From the NCBI GenBank assembly GCA_943908365.1, contig CALTTH010000033.1, positions 1 to 49,917 on the forward strand: 49,917 nt of DNA, written 5' to 3'. The position numbers and the translations under genes are program-made. How positions within the stretch are numbered: the stretch's first letter is position 1; each line of letters starts with the position of its first letter. Shown piece after piece: positions 17,139-25,102 of the stretch. The stretch is from an uncultured Hyphomicrobiales bacterium. GTDB taxonomy: Bacteria > Pseudomonadota > Alphaproteobacteria > Rhizobiales > Rhizobiaceae. Under the pieces are notes generated by a model. It saw nothing but the letters and a program-made list of their open reading frames with translations. It did not search any database and had not been told where the DNA came from.

Positions 17139-17957
17139 TTAGTCTTTTACGACGGAGATATCGGGCGCGTCCACAGCCTTCATGCCGATCGCGTGATAGC
17201 CCGAATCCACGTGATGCACTTCGCCGGTCACCCCGGTGGAGAGATCAGACAGGAGGTACAGCGCAGACTTGCCGACTTCCTCGATGGAAACGGTGCGCTT
17301 CAGCGGTGCGTTATACTCGTTCCACTTCAAGATATAGCGGAAATCGCCAATGCCGGCGGCGGCAAGCGTCTTGATCGGGCCGGCGGAGACGGCGTTGACG
17401 CGAATGCCGCGATTGCCGAGATCGACCGCCAGATAACGCACACTGGCCTCGAGCGCTGCCTTGGCAACGCCCATGACGTTGTAGTTGGGCATGACTTTCT
17501 CGGCGCCATAATAGGTCAGCGTCACCATCGAGCCACCGTCATTCATGATCGGCTCGGCGCGCTTTGCGACGGCGGCCAAAGAATAGACGGAGATGTCCAT
17601 GGTGCGGTTGAAGTTGTCGCGGCTCGTGTCGAGGTAGCGACCCGTCAGTTCGTCCTTGTCGGAAAAGGCGATGGCGTGCACGACGAAGTCGATCTTGCCC
17701 CAATGCGCTTCGAGATTCGAGAAAACGGTATCCAACGTTTCGAGATCGGTCACATCGCAATGGCCAGCCATGAAGGCGCCAAGTTCCTGAGCGAGAGGCT
17801 CAACGCGCTTCTTCAATGCGTCACCCTGCCAGGTGAAGGCAAGTTCGGCACCCGCGTCGGCGCAGGCCTTGGCAATGCCCCAGGCAATCGAACGATTGTT
17901 TGCGACGCCCATGATGAGACCGCGCTTGCCAGCCATCAGGCCGGATGTCTGAGCCAT
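17139..17957 (-). CDS. fabI: Enoyl-[acyl-carrier-protein] reductase (NADH)
   Basis: A 272-residue short-chain dehydrogenase-type enzyme that reduces enoyl-ACP in the last step of each fatty-acid elongation cycle; it is the triclosan target. The N-terminal nucleotide-binding motif is GKRGLIMGVANNRSIAWG. The FabI catalytic pair is visible as Tyr159 and Lys166 in NYNVMGVAK (Y-x6-K), with VHAIAFSD and NAVSAGPIKTLAA also typical. ATG at 17957 is preceded by GAGGGAG at suitable spacing; an upstream in-frame codon at 17972 is unlikely. A perfect palindrome lies 30 nt upstream. Confidence 0.96.
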   Translation of the reverse strand: MAQTSGLMAGKRGLIMGVANNRSIAWGIAKACADAGAELAFTWQGDALKKRVEPLAQELGAFMAGHCDVTDLETLDTVFSNLEAHWGKIDFVVHAIAFSDKDELTGRYLDTSRDNFNRTMDISVYSLAAVAKRAEPIMNDGGSMVTLTYYGAEKVMPNYNVMGVAKAALEASVRYLAVDLGNRGIRVNAVSAGPIKTLAAAGIGDFRYILKWNEYNAPLKRTVSIEEVGKSALYLLSDLSTGVTGEVHHVDSGYHAIGMKAVDAPDISVVKD

Positions 17958-17986
17958 GTAATGCTCCCTCATATTCCAAAATGATC

Positions 17987-18005
17987 CTGCCTATGGCATA
18001 GGCAG
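17987..18005. promoter_or_regulatory. Perfect 19-bp palindrome upstream of fabI (possible operator)
   Basis: CTGCCTATGGCATAGGCAG has 9-bp arms around one central base. It sits 30 nt upstream of the fabI start codon, where a repressor could block the promoter. It is too short in its loop to be a useful RNA hairpin, so a dimeric protein-binding site is more likely. The regulator is unknown. Confidence 0.5.
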
Positions 18006-18088
18006 AACCACTGTTCAAGAAGGCCTCAGATCATCTCATGTAAGGGATCGTAACAAAGGGTGCGTTGTTCACTGCTTTCAGGGAGTGG

Positions 18089-19207
18089 TCACAGGTAAAG
18101 GCCTTCGCGCATGTGGCGCATCAGGTCTGTCACTTTGGCATCCGGTGTTTCAAGCAGCACGATACGCAGCTCGACGACAAGATCGCCGAAGGTGCCATCG
18201 TCCTTTTGCAAGCCTTTTCCAGGCACGTGAATAGCCTTATCCGAACCAGACCAGGCCGGTACCGAGAGCTGCTGTTCTCCACGAGGCGATTGAACCTTGG
18301 CCTCGCAACCGAGCACTGCATCGGCCAGTGCAATCGGTAGGCTCGTGTGGATATCATAGCCCTTCACGGTGAACGCGTCGTCGCGTGCGGTCAAAACGGT
18401 GACGACGAGATCGCCACGTGGTGCGTCCGGCAACTTGAGGCCCTGACCCTTCAGCCGAACCACATGTCCATCTGTGGCTCCGACAGGCAGTTGAAAGCGT
18501 ACGTCGCGATCGTCAGGCATACGAAGCGTCACCTGCTTTTGCCCGATAATGTCGCTCACGGTTACGATCGCTTCCGCCGTCATGTCGGGGGCTTTCTCCA
18601 CGACCGGTGGAGCCGGTTTGAAACGGCGGATAAGCGCGTTGAAAAAGCCGAGCGCAACAGAGTTTCCGGCCTCCGCCGTCTCCTGAGCGGATGTGTCCTC
18701 GGCAGATCCAGCCACACCGCTCTTGCCCGAGTCCACGCCGCCCTTCACCTTGGCTTCCGCGCCAAAGATACGCTCCAGCATATCCTCTGGCGTTTCCGGC
18801 TTGGTGCTTCCGCTCGTGGCGCTGGCCGAAGGGCCTTCTTCGTTTTCGGCGGTCGCTTTCTCGTTGCGCGCCTGCGCCCGAGCCAATTCTTCCATCAGCT
18901 TTTCAGCGGCCTTTGCCCGTTCTGCGGCCTGGCGGGCGGCTTCACGTGCAGCTTCCCGCTTCTGCATGATGGTTTGTTCACGCTGCTTGCCGTCCGAGGC
19001 GCGGCGCGCCTGGTCATAGAGGCCGCGCTTCTTGGGATCCTTCAACAGATCATAGGCCTGACCGATCTCGGTGAAGCGCGCGGTGGCGTCCGGATCATCG
19101 CGATTATGATCGGGATGAACGGTCTTCGCCTTGGAACGCCAGGCGGCCTTTATCTCGTCTGTATCGGCGTCGCGCTTGACGCCAAGAATAGAATAGGGAT
19201 CACGCAT
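18089..19207 (-). CDS. J-domain co-chaperone without zinc finger (DnaJ/CbpA-like)
   Basis: A 372-residue protein with an N-terminal J domain (DPYSILGVKRDADTDEIKAAW, then HPDHNRD, the HPD motif that stimulates DnaK). A long charged helical stretch follows (Ala/Glu/Arg-rich, about residues 75-140), then a low-complexity linker. The C-terminal half (about 215-370) matches the DnaJ C-terminal substrate-binding beta domains (VRFQLPVGATDGHVVRLKGQG, GDLVVTV, LPIALADAVLG). The Cys-rich zinc domain and Gly/Phe region of class A DnaJ are absent. It is a DnaK partner, but not the main DnaJ. ATG at 19207 is chosen over a GTG at 19216; neither has a strong ribosome-binding site. Confidence 0.88.
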   Translation of the reverse strand: MRDPYSILGVKRDADTDEIKAAWRSKAKTVHPDHNRDDPDATARFTEIGQAYDLLKDPKKRGLYDQARRASDGKQREQTIMQKREAAREAARQAAERAKAAEKLMEELARAQARNEKATAENEEGPSASATSGSTKPETPEDMLERIFGAEAKVKGGVDSGKSGVAGSAEDTSAQETAEAGNSVALGFFNALIRRFKPAPPVVEKAPDMTAEAIVTVSDIIGQKQVTLRMPDDRDVRFQLPVGATDGHVVRLKGQGLKLPDAPRGDLVVTVLTARDDAFTVKGYDIHTSLPIALADAVLGCEAKVQSPRGEQQLSVPAWSGSDKAIHVPGKGLQKDDGTFGDLVVELRIVLLETPDAKVTDLMRHMREGLYL

Positions 19208-19419
19208 CCGAACCACCAGTTACGCCCGAGACTGCGGCCGCCTGCTGAAGCGACCTGAAACAGAAGAAACTCGAGACCTGAACGTGCCAACCTTCGAAAA
19301 TGTTGCACGATCAGTGTCTTGAACTGGATTGGACTGTGGCAAGAAGTTGCTAATTAGACCTTTACACACGCATGACTGAGCGTGTCGCAGGTCTCATCTC
19401 TCAGGATAAGGTAAATGCT

Positions 19420-19869
19420 TTACTTCTGATCGAAGCGGGTCATCAGCCATTCGCCTGTCTCAGAAAGGCAGGCTTGCCCGGTATAGCTTGCCACGCCTTC
19501 GAAGGAATGGCGCGTGGTATTGAAGTTGCGGCAGACGAAGCCCGTCGTTCTGTCTTCGCGGATGGCTGTCACGACACCGGCACTGCCGGTCGCTGCATTT
19601 GCCCAGGGAACGGGGGATTCGGCAACTTTCACCAGGTCGGCAGATGTCACGGCATTGCGAATGGTGGCATCATCGGAGAGCGCCGGCTGGGTCGGCTGGT
19701 TTGGCACGGAAGCCGTGGAGAGCGAGCGGTCGACTTTTTCGCCGCCGAAAAGATCAAGGCTGACACAGCCTGTCAGTGCAACGGCCAGAAAGCCGGCGGC
19801 AAAAACATTGACGACCGATGACAGGAAGCTCTTTGTGCGACTGTTCGACTTTGCTATGACGATCACCAT
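19420..19869 (-). CDS. Lipoprotein, 17-kDa surface-antigen-like (RT0821/Lpp0805 family)
   Basis: A 149-residue protein with an N-terminal hydrophobic stretch (FAAGFLAVALTGCVSLDLF) ending in a lipobox, LTGC, so it is probably a lipid-anchored envelope protein. The C-terminal 65 residues show the family pattern: PWANAATGSAGVVTAI, then TGFVCRNFNTTRHSFEGVASY and GEWLMTRF. Family members are small surface proteins without established function. It diverges from pdxH across 57 nt, so the two promoters must overlap. Confidence 0.8.
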   Translation of the reverse strand: MVIVIAKSNSRTKSFLSSVVNVFAAGFLAVALTGCVSLDLFGGEKVDRSLSTASVPNQPTQPALSDDATIRNAVTSADLVKVAESPVPWANAATGSAGVVTAIREDRTTGFVCRNFNTTRHSFEGVASYTGQACLSETGEWLMTRFDQK

Positions 19870-19926
19870 CTCTTACCCAGAACTCATCTCTGGTACGCAA
19901 ATCAGCTTTGGAGCATTTTATTCAAT

Positions 19927-20547
19927 ATGTCGGAATCGGGGTTAACATCTAGTGACTTCACGGAAGAAAATGAACCATTTGCGCTTTTCGCCGAATGGTT
20001 GCGTGATGCAACCGCGTCCGAAGTAAACGATCCGAATGCGGTGGCGCTTGCTTCGGTGGATGAGGACGGAATGCCGAGCGTGCGCATGGTGCTGCTGAAG
20101 GCGGCAGACGAGCGCGGCTTCGTCATCTACACGAATTTTGAGAGCCGCAAGGGGCGCGAGCTTCTAGGCCAACAGAAAGCGGGCTTGTGCTTCCACTGGA
20201 AAAGCCTGCGGCGACAGGTGCGTGTTCGTGGGCTTGTAGAAGTGGTGTCGGACGAAGAGGCGGATGAATATTATGCCTCGCGCCCGCGCGGCAGCCGCAT
20301 CGGCGCATGGGCCTCCAAGCAGTCCCGGCCGCTGGAAAGCCGCTTTGCGCTTGAAAAGGCGGTAGCGGAATACACCGCCAAATATGCTCTGGGTGATATT
20401 CCGCGTCCGCCATACTGGTCGGGCTTCCGCATCAACCCGCTGACCATCGAATTCTGGCATGACCGGAAATTCCGTCTCCACGACCGGGTGGAATTCCGGC
20501 GCGAATCCACCGACGCCCCATGGACGAAGGTCCGCATGTACCCCTAA
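19927..20547 (+). CDS. pdxH: Pyridoxamine 5'-phosphate oxidase
   Basis: A 206-residue FMN enzyme that oxidises pyridoxamine or pyridoxine 5'-phosphate to pyridoxal 5'-phosphate, the cofactor used by ThrC elsewhere in the window. Typical segments are DPNAVALASVDEDGMPSVRMVLLK, FVIYTNFESRKGREL, RQVRVRGLVE, ASRPRGSRIGAWAS, and the C-terminal FWHDRKFRLHDRVEFRR and final RMYP. Length and order match the family. Confidence 0.96.
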   Translation: MSESGLTSSDFTEENEPFALFAEWLRDATASEVNDPNAVALASVDEDGMPSVRMVLLKAADERGFVIYTNFESRKGRELLGQQKAGLCFHWKSLRRQVRVRGLVEVVSDEEADEYYASRPRGSRIGAWASKQSRPLESRFALEKAVAEYTAKYALGDIPRPPYWSGFRINPLTIEFWHDRKFRLHDRVEFRRESTDAPWTKVRMYP

Positions 20548-20646
20548 AGCGCCGTGCGTCCTGTTGGACGCACGAAGAACGCTTTACCTTTTTGAACCGA
20601 CGCATCTCGCTTTCCGAAAATCGAGCCCGATTTCGGGCCGATGCTG
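20546..20646 (-). repeat. RIME-like intergenic repeat, copy B
   Basis: This starts at the pdxH stop codon and is the inverted counterpart of copy A at 5172-5274. It shares AGCGCCGTGCGTCC (20548-20561) and CCGAAAATC...GGGCCGATGCTG. It has an additional small hairpin, GTGCGTCC with GGACGCAC (20554-20573), which could act as a pdxH terminator. Confidence 0.7.
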
Positions 20647-20715
20647 TAAGCGGAATGGCGGTCGACAGTGGCGCGCGAATCATGGTCAGTGTCGCGTTAA
20701 CGAAGAGGGAACGTG

Positions 20716-21027
20716 ATGCTGGCTGACCTGATGCAAAAATTCGAGAAGGCCTCGGAAAGCTATGCCGCATCAAACAGTATCGAGCGTGATCCTGACTGGT
20801 TTATGCTGAAGCTGCAGGAAGAGGTCGGCGAGGTGACGCAAGCGTGGAACCGCTTGACGGCGCGCGGTCGGGCGAGAGGCAAAACGCCAGAGGAAATGAG
20901 GCAAGACCTTTCCGATGAGGTCGCAGACCTTCTCGGCCACGTCCTTCTGCTTGTCCATCACAACCAGCTGGATCTCATCGGTTCGATCGAACGCAAATGG
21001 CGCTTCGATCCAGCTGCTGTCGACTAG
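20716..21027 (+). CDS. MazG-like nucleotide pyrophosphohydrolase domain protein
   Basis: A 103-residue all-alpha protein. The metal-binding pattern EEVGEVTQAW (E-x-x-E type) and the later DEVADLLGH (E-x-x-D type) are those of MazG/HisE/dUTPase-like pyrophosphohydrolases, which hydrolyse (d)NTPs or related nucleotides to monophosphates. The nucleotide substrate is unknown. ATG at 20716 follows AGAGGGA. The last base overlaps the convergent HAD gene, so the stop codons share CTAG. Confidence 0.82.
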   Translation: MLADLMQKFEKASESYAASNSIERDPDWFMLKLQEEVGEVTQAWNRLTARGRARGKTPEEMRQDLSDEVADLLGHVLLLVHHNQLDLIGSIERKWRFDPAAVD

Positions 21028-21698
21028 CCGAGTGTCCTTTCATCACGAAGCAAGGCAGCGACCTCCGATAGATCGGAGCAGATCGCAATGCATGTCTCCC
21101 GCATCCGCTCGGTCGCAGGCGCGACGTCCGGCACCATGACCGTCATCATCCCGGCGGAGGAGGCGGATTGAACGCCGTGATAGGAATCTTCGAGCGCCAG
21201 GCATTCCGCAGGATCGACGCCAAGACGTTGGGCAGCGGTCAGATAGGGCATGGGGGAGGGCTTCGGCTCGGTATAATCCTCGCGCGCCACGATATGATCG
21301 AAGCGGGCGAGAAGATTATGAGGTCCAAGATGTCGGTTGACGGATTCGTGCCGGGATGAGGTGGCGATGGCGCGCGGCAGCTTGAGATCGTCCAGCAGGT
21401 CGAGCATCTTTACGACACCGGCCTTGAGTTCGACGCCGCCGGCCATGCTGATGGCCAGATGACGCAGCCACGCGTCGCGAAACACATCCATCGGAAAATC
21501 AGCGCCATGTTCGGCAATGATTGTGCCGCTGATGACATCCCAGGGACTTCCGCAGACACGCTGGTACAGTTCTACTGGCAGACCGTGCCCGCCATCCTGC
21601 GAAGCGGCCAGGAAGGAATCGCGATAAAGCGTTTCGGTGTCGATCAGAACGCCGTCCATATCGAAGACAACTGCTTTGGGCATGCGAGGTAGTGTCAT
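21024..21698 (-). CDS. HAD superfamily (subfamily IA) hydrolase
   Basis: A 224-residue phosphatase-like protein. Motif I is VVFDMDGVLIDTE (nucleophile Asp), motif II ATSSRHES, motif III with Lys in EPKPSPMPYL, and motif IV LEDSYHGVQSASSAGM. The layout is that of beta-phosphoglucomutase and sugar-phosphate phosphatases; the substrate is unknown. ATG at 21698 has AAGG at good spacing, while the first ATG at 21704 is too close to it. It lies directly after the VOC gene and is probably co-transcribed with it. Confidence 0.9.
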   Translation of the reverse strand: MTLPRMPKAVVFDMDGVLIDTETLYRDSFLAASQDGGHGLPVELYQRVCGSPWDVISGTIIAEHGADFPMDVFRDAWLRHLAISMAGGVELKAGVVKMLDLLDDLKLPRAIATSSRHESVNRHLGPHNLLARFDHIVAREDYTEPKPSPMPYLTAAQRLGVDPAECLALEDSYHGVQSASSAGMMTVMVPDVAPATERMRETCIAICSDLSEVAALLRDERTLG

Positions 21699-21707
21699 GT
21701 CCATGCC

Positions 21708-22145
21708 TTACCCAAACCGAAAGACGCGTTCGCCGAGGCTCTCGAAAGGGCGAATAAGATAGCCATCCGGATCGGCGACGACAAACTGCCGGTTACCGAC
21801 CTCAGTCTCCCCCTTCCGGTACCATTTCTCTTCGAGCGGAAGGAAAAGCGGCACACGAGCAAGCTCCAGCCTGTCGAGGATGGGTTGAAGAGACGGGACA
21901 GCGAGTTGCAGGTTCATCCCCCGTCCGAAGGGAAAGTGGATTGGCGCATTCTCCTGCTCGAAGGTGCGTCCGGCGCCGATCTGGTCGATCATTAACTGGG
22001 CGTCGCCAAGCGCAAGATAGGTGAAACCTTCTTCCGGTCGCTCATAGACGACATGAAAGCCGATCAGGTCACAATAAAATGTCCGGCTCTTGTGCCAGTC
22101 CGTGACGGCCAGTTCGGGAACGAGTGCATTGGAAACGAAGGTCAT
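21708..22145 (-). CDS. VOC-family protein, bleomycin-resistance-like
   Basis: A 145-residue protein of the glyoxalase/bleomycin-binding fold: LVPELAVTDWHKSRTFYCDLIGFHVVYERPE at the N-terminus, MNLQLAVPSL in the middle and QFVVADPDGYLIRPFESLG at the end. This arrangement matches bleomycin-binding proteins, but many such chromosomal genes have other or unknown roles. It is followed by a HAD hydrolase 9 nt away. The broken GrpB-family gene lies immediately upstream. Confidence 0.85.
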   Translation of the reverse strand: MTFVSNALVPELAVTDWHKSRTFYCDLIGFHVVYERPEEGFTYLALGDAQLMIDQIGAGRTFEQENAPIHFPFGRGMNLQLAVPSLQPILDRLELARVPLFLPLEEKWYRKGETEVGNRQFVVADPDGYLIRPFESLGERVFRFG

Positions 22146-22686
22146 CTTTTCCTGATCGGGGAGAGGGCGCTTGGGGCGCGGATGCGGGAGAGGTTACGGT
22201 GTTCAGCGTCTCGCGGATGAAAACGGATTTGGCGCGGGTGTGGGCATCGCCATCGTCCGTGAATTGCTTGGCGAGAGCCATCTTAAGCGTCGCATAGTCA
22301 TTGGCAAGAGAGGGGTTCTGGCGGAGGATATCACGGAAACGCAATCTGTCCTGATGGGTGAGGCTATTGAGCGAGCAAAGATAAACGCGCTGACCCGCCA
22401 ACGGATCCCGAAGCAGAAAGGCCAACACCCGTTACCATGGCGAGACCCGCGCGGCTCGAGGCCAGCGGATTACATGCGCGCCCTGCCGTCTTCCATCTGC
22501 GTGGAATGGTTCAGAACAACGTCGATATCATATAGGACTTGGCGGGAAGACCAGAACAGCCGTGCTGCCGACATGCTCGATCCCTTCGGCAATGTGGCCC
22601 AACAACGCTTCGAGACGGTCGCGACTCTCGAGATAGAGGCGTGGCCAGTCAGCATTATAGGGAACGATCTTGACGAGCGTCCCCAT
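22146..22686 (-). pseudogene. Frameshifted GrpB-family (UPF0157) gene
   Basis: Conserved GrpB segments occur in order but in different frames. From ATG at 22686 the first frame reads VKIVPYNADWPRLYLES...EGIEHVGSTAV, then derails at about 22555, where one base seems lost (expected VPGLPAKS). A second lost base near 22530 would restore SYIDIDVVL. This frame then meets a stop, and the C-terminal part (LLRDPLAGQRVYLCSLNS, RLRFRDILRQNPSLAN) is in yet another frame until about 22150. Intact members are about 170-residue nucleotidyltransferase-like proteins of unclear function. The start is 9 nt after the tldD stop, suggesting a former tldD operon member. Sequencing error cannot be excluded, but at least three shifts make real decay likely. 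Confidence 0.8.
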
Positions 22687-22695
22687 CTGCGAACC

Positions 22696-24111
22696 TCAGG
22701 CCTTGGTCCCGCCGACGGTAATCTGGTCCATGCGCAGGTGCGGCTGACCAACACCGACCGGCACCCACTGGCCGGCCTTGCCGCAATTGCCGATGCCGGT
22801 GTCTAGCTTCATGTCGTTGCCGATCATGGTCACACGCTTCATCGCATCCGGCCCGTTGCCGATCAGCATGGCGCCCTTGACCGGTGCGCCGATCTTGCCA
22901 TTCTCGATAAGATAGGCCTCCGTGCAGCCAAAGACGAATTTGCCCGAGGTGATGTCTACCTGACCACCGCCGAAGGAGACGGCGTAGATGCCCTTCTTGA
23001 CCGATGCGATGATCTCGTCCGGAGTCTTGTCGCCACCCAGCATGTAGGTGTTGGTCATGCGCGGCATGGGAACGTGGGAGTAGCCTTGGCGGCGTCCATT
23101 GCCCGTTGCCGTCATGCCCATCAGGCGGGCGTTTTGACGATCCTGCATATAGCCGACAAGCTTGCCGTTTTCGATCAGCACATTATAGCCGGACGGTGTG
23201 CCCTCGTCGTCCACCGTCAGAGAGCCGCGACGGTTATCGATTGTTCCATCATCCACCACTGTGACGCCAGCTGCTGCGACCATTTCACCAAGCAGGCCTG
23301 CGAAGGCCGACGTCTTCTTACGGTTGAAATCACCTTCGAGACCATGCCCGACCGCCTCGTGCAGCATGACGCCGGGCCAGCCGGAGCCGAGCACGACATC
23401 CATCGTGCCGGCAGGCGCGTCGATTGCCGTCAGATTGACCAGCGCCTGACGCAGCGCCTCGTCGGCGCCCCGTTGCCAGTTCTCGGTGGTGATGAAATCA
23501 CCGAAGCCGACACGTCCGCCAATACCGTAGGAACCGGTCTCCTGGCGATCGCCTTCACCGGTGACCACGGAGATATTGATGCGCGTCATGGGGCGAACGT
23601 CACTGACGCGGTGCCCATCGGCGCGCAGGATATCGACGATCTGCCAGCTTGCCGCAATCGATGCCGTGACCTGGCGAACCTTTGGGTCTTTGTCGCGCAG
23701 ATAGGTGTCGATTTCGGTCAGAAGCTTGACCTTTTCCTCGAAGGAGGGCGAGCCGATCGGGTTTTCGTCGCCGTAGAGCTTTTTGTTGGTGCGCTGGGGT
23801 GCTGCTGCATAGGAGCCGGAGTAGCCCTTTGTGACCGCACCAACTGCGTCGGCTGCGCGTTGCAGTGCTGCGGTCGAAAGTTCGCCCGCATGGGCGTAAC
23901 CGACCGTCTCGCCGACAACGGCGCGAAGGCCAAACCCCTGGTCGGTGTTAAAGCTGCCGCCTTTCAGGCGGCCATTGTCGAAAGTGAGCGACTCGGCCTG
24001 GGCATGTTCGACGAAGAGTTCGCCGTCATCGGCGCCTGCAAGGGCGTCTGCCACGCGGCTCCGCAAGGTCCCCTCATCGCAATCGAAAAGCGTCAGAAGG
24101 TCTTGGGTCAT
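22696..24111 (-). CDS. tldD: Metalloprotease TldD
   Basis: A 471-residue zinc protease subunit that works with TldE/PmbA in peptide and protein maturation (as in microcin B17 processing and CcdA turnover). The active-site helix HEAVGHGLEGDFNRK contains the HExxxH zinc motif. Other family blocks are SGVIxxx-like DDEGTPSGYNVLIENGKLVGYM, HVPMPRMTNTYM and the C-terminal GNCGKAGQWVPVGVGQPHLR. The ATG at 24111 has GGAG upstream. The partner gene is not in this window. The IalB-like gene lies upstream on the same strand. Confidence 0.95.
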   Translation of the reverse strand: MTQDLLTLFDCDEGTLRSRVADALAGADDGELFVEHAQAESLTFDNGRLKGGSFNTDQGFGLRAVVGETVGYAHAGELSTAALQRAADAVGAVTKGYSGSYAAAPQRTNKKLYGDENPIGSPSFEEKVKLLTEIDTYLRDKDPKVRQVTASIAASWQIVDILRADGHRVSDVRPMTRINISVVTGEGDRQETGSYGIGGRVGFGDFITTENWQRGADEALRQALVNLTAIDAPAGTMDVVLGSGWPGVMLHEAVGHGLEGDFNRKKTSAFAGLLGEMVAAAGVTVVDDGTIDNRRGSLTVDDEGTPSGYNVLIENGKLVGYMQDRQNARLMGMTATGNGRRQGYSHVPMPRMTNTYMLGGDKTPDEIIASVKKGIYAVSFGGGQVDITSGKFVFGCTEAYLIENGKIGAPVKGAMLIGNGPDAMKRVTMIGNDMKLDTGIGNCGKAGQWVPVGVGQPHLRMDQITVGGTKA

Positions 24112-24251
24112 CGCGTACTCCAGGCGTCAGCATCCATCATCTATTCATGTGAGATTTAGGTGCTGGGATGTGGCGGCGCAAGCCGCCTCACGGGTCTTTT
24201 GGGGAATTGTCGATCGGGCGCAGCGCATCTGTCCGCCAGCCACAGCATACG

Positions 24252-24770
24252 TCAAGGAAGCGCGTCATAGCCTTCAGCAAAGCCGCTGAGTTCGATCGGA
24301 ATGCCGACGCGATCCTGATCGACGGATTCACGCAATGCGAAAACCGCGTGCTTTCCTGCACGCAGAACCTTCATCAGCTCATCGTCGATGTCGACTTCCA
24401 CATAGCAGCCCTCGGAAAAGCAGCGGGTGAAATAGGCACGGCCAATATTGTTATTGTCGATGTAGAGTTCCATTCCATCCTTCAGTAGCACGCCGAGCGG
24501 CGCGAGGATGCGGAGGATGCGGGACTTGCGGTCGGCGGTCTTCAGCACGACGACGGAAAGGCCGACTTCCGGGCGGTCGTCGGCGATGACATTCTGCATC
24601 AATGCGCATTGCTCTTCGGACGCGCCCGCGGGCTTGTCGCAGATGACCGACCATGAGCCGTGAGTGGACTTAGGCGTGCCAGGCGGCTGCTGGGCGACAC
24701 TCGCGCCGGACGCGAGAAGAGAGAAGCCGGCGGCGACAAGAGCGGCGCGCGCAATCGGGGGCAGACGCAT
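24252..24770 (-). CDS. Secreted invasion-associated locus B (IalB) family protein
   Basis: A 172-residue protein with a clear signal peptide (RLPPIARAALVAAGFSLLASG, cleavage probably after SVA). The mature region has the IalB pattern: GSWSVICDKPAGASEEQCALMQ, then KDGMELYIDNNNIGRAYFTRCFSEGCYVEVDIDDELM with two pairs of Cys likely forming disulfides. Family members are periplasmic or surface proteins; in Bartonella one promotes erythrocyte entry, but rhizobial roles are not established. ATG at 24770 has AGAGG five bases upstream and begins the signal peptide, so the longer frame to 24887 is rejected. A large inverted repeat lies in its upstream region. Confidence 0.85.
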   Translation of the reverse strand: MRLPPIARAALVAAGFSLLASGASVAQQPPGTPKSTHGSWSVICDKPAGASEEQCALMQNVIADDRPEVGLSVVVLKTADRKSRILRILAPLGVLLKDGMELYIDNNNIGRAYFTRCFSEGCYVEVDIDDELMKVLRAGKHAVFALRESVDQDRVGIPIELSGFAEGYDALP

Positions 24771-25102
24771 GGATACCTCTGGAATTCGAATCAGTGCGGC
24801 TATTTTGACGTCCGGTGCTGGAAATGAAAGAGCCGGGTCTCTCATTTCCAAGTGAGTGCGGCCAAAATAGGACCTGCTGCAGGTCAATTCGTTATCCGTC
24901 CGCCCTATCGGACGTATTCGGGACCAAGTTGCGAGGCCCCGTCAACGCAGGGGGATAGGAGGAAATGATGGGAGAAAAATGCGTCTCTCCGAAAGCTGGG
25001 CGATATTGCGGCGGCGGGCAAACTATGATTTGAGTCTAATACTATAAGCATGGATTCTGTACCTGGGATTGATCATGACCGGGTGCGTGAGGGAGAGGTA
25101 CC
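24771..25102. other. 332-nt divergent intergenic region between the ialB-like gene and coxB
   Basis: It must hold promoters for both the IalB-like gene (leftward) and the cytochrome oxidase operon (rightward). The main visible structure is the nested inverted repeat at 24800-24869. The coxB-proximal part is AT-richer (25025-25050), but no confident -35/-10 pair could be assigned. Confidence 0.5.
24800..24869. promoter_or_regulatory. Nested inverted repeat upstream of the ialB-like gene
   Basis: The inner arms GGAAATGA (24820-24827) and TCATTTCC (24842-24849) sit in a 30-nt near-perfect palindrome with only two mismatched pairs. The outer arms CTATTTTG (24800-24807) and CAAAATAG (24862-24869) are also complementary, and AGTGCGGC occurs beside both. 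It begins 29 nt upstream of the start codon. It could be an operator pair or a 5'-leader structure. Confidence 0.45.

Noticed and set aside
22470..22754. 94-codon minus-strand open frame near the tldD end
   Set aside because: Most of it is the tldD tail in a wrong frame. Only its last part (YDIDVVLNHS) is meaningful, as a fragment of the broken GrpB-family gene.
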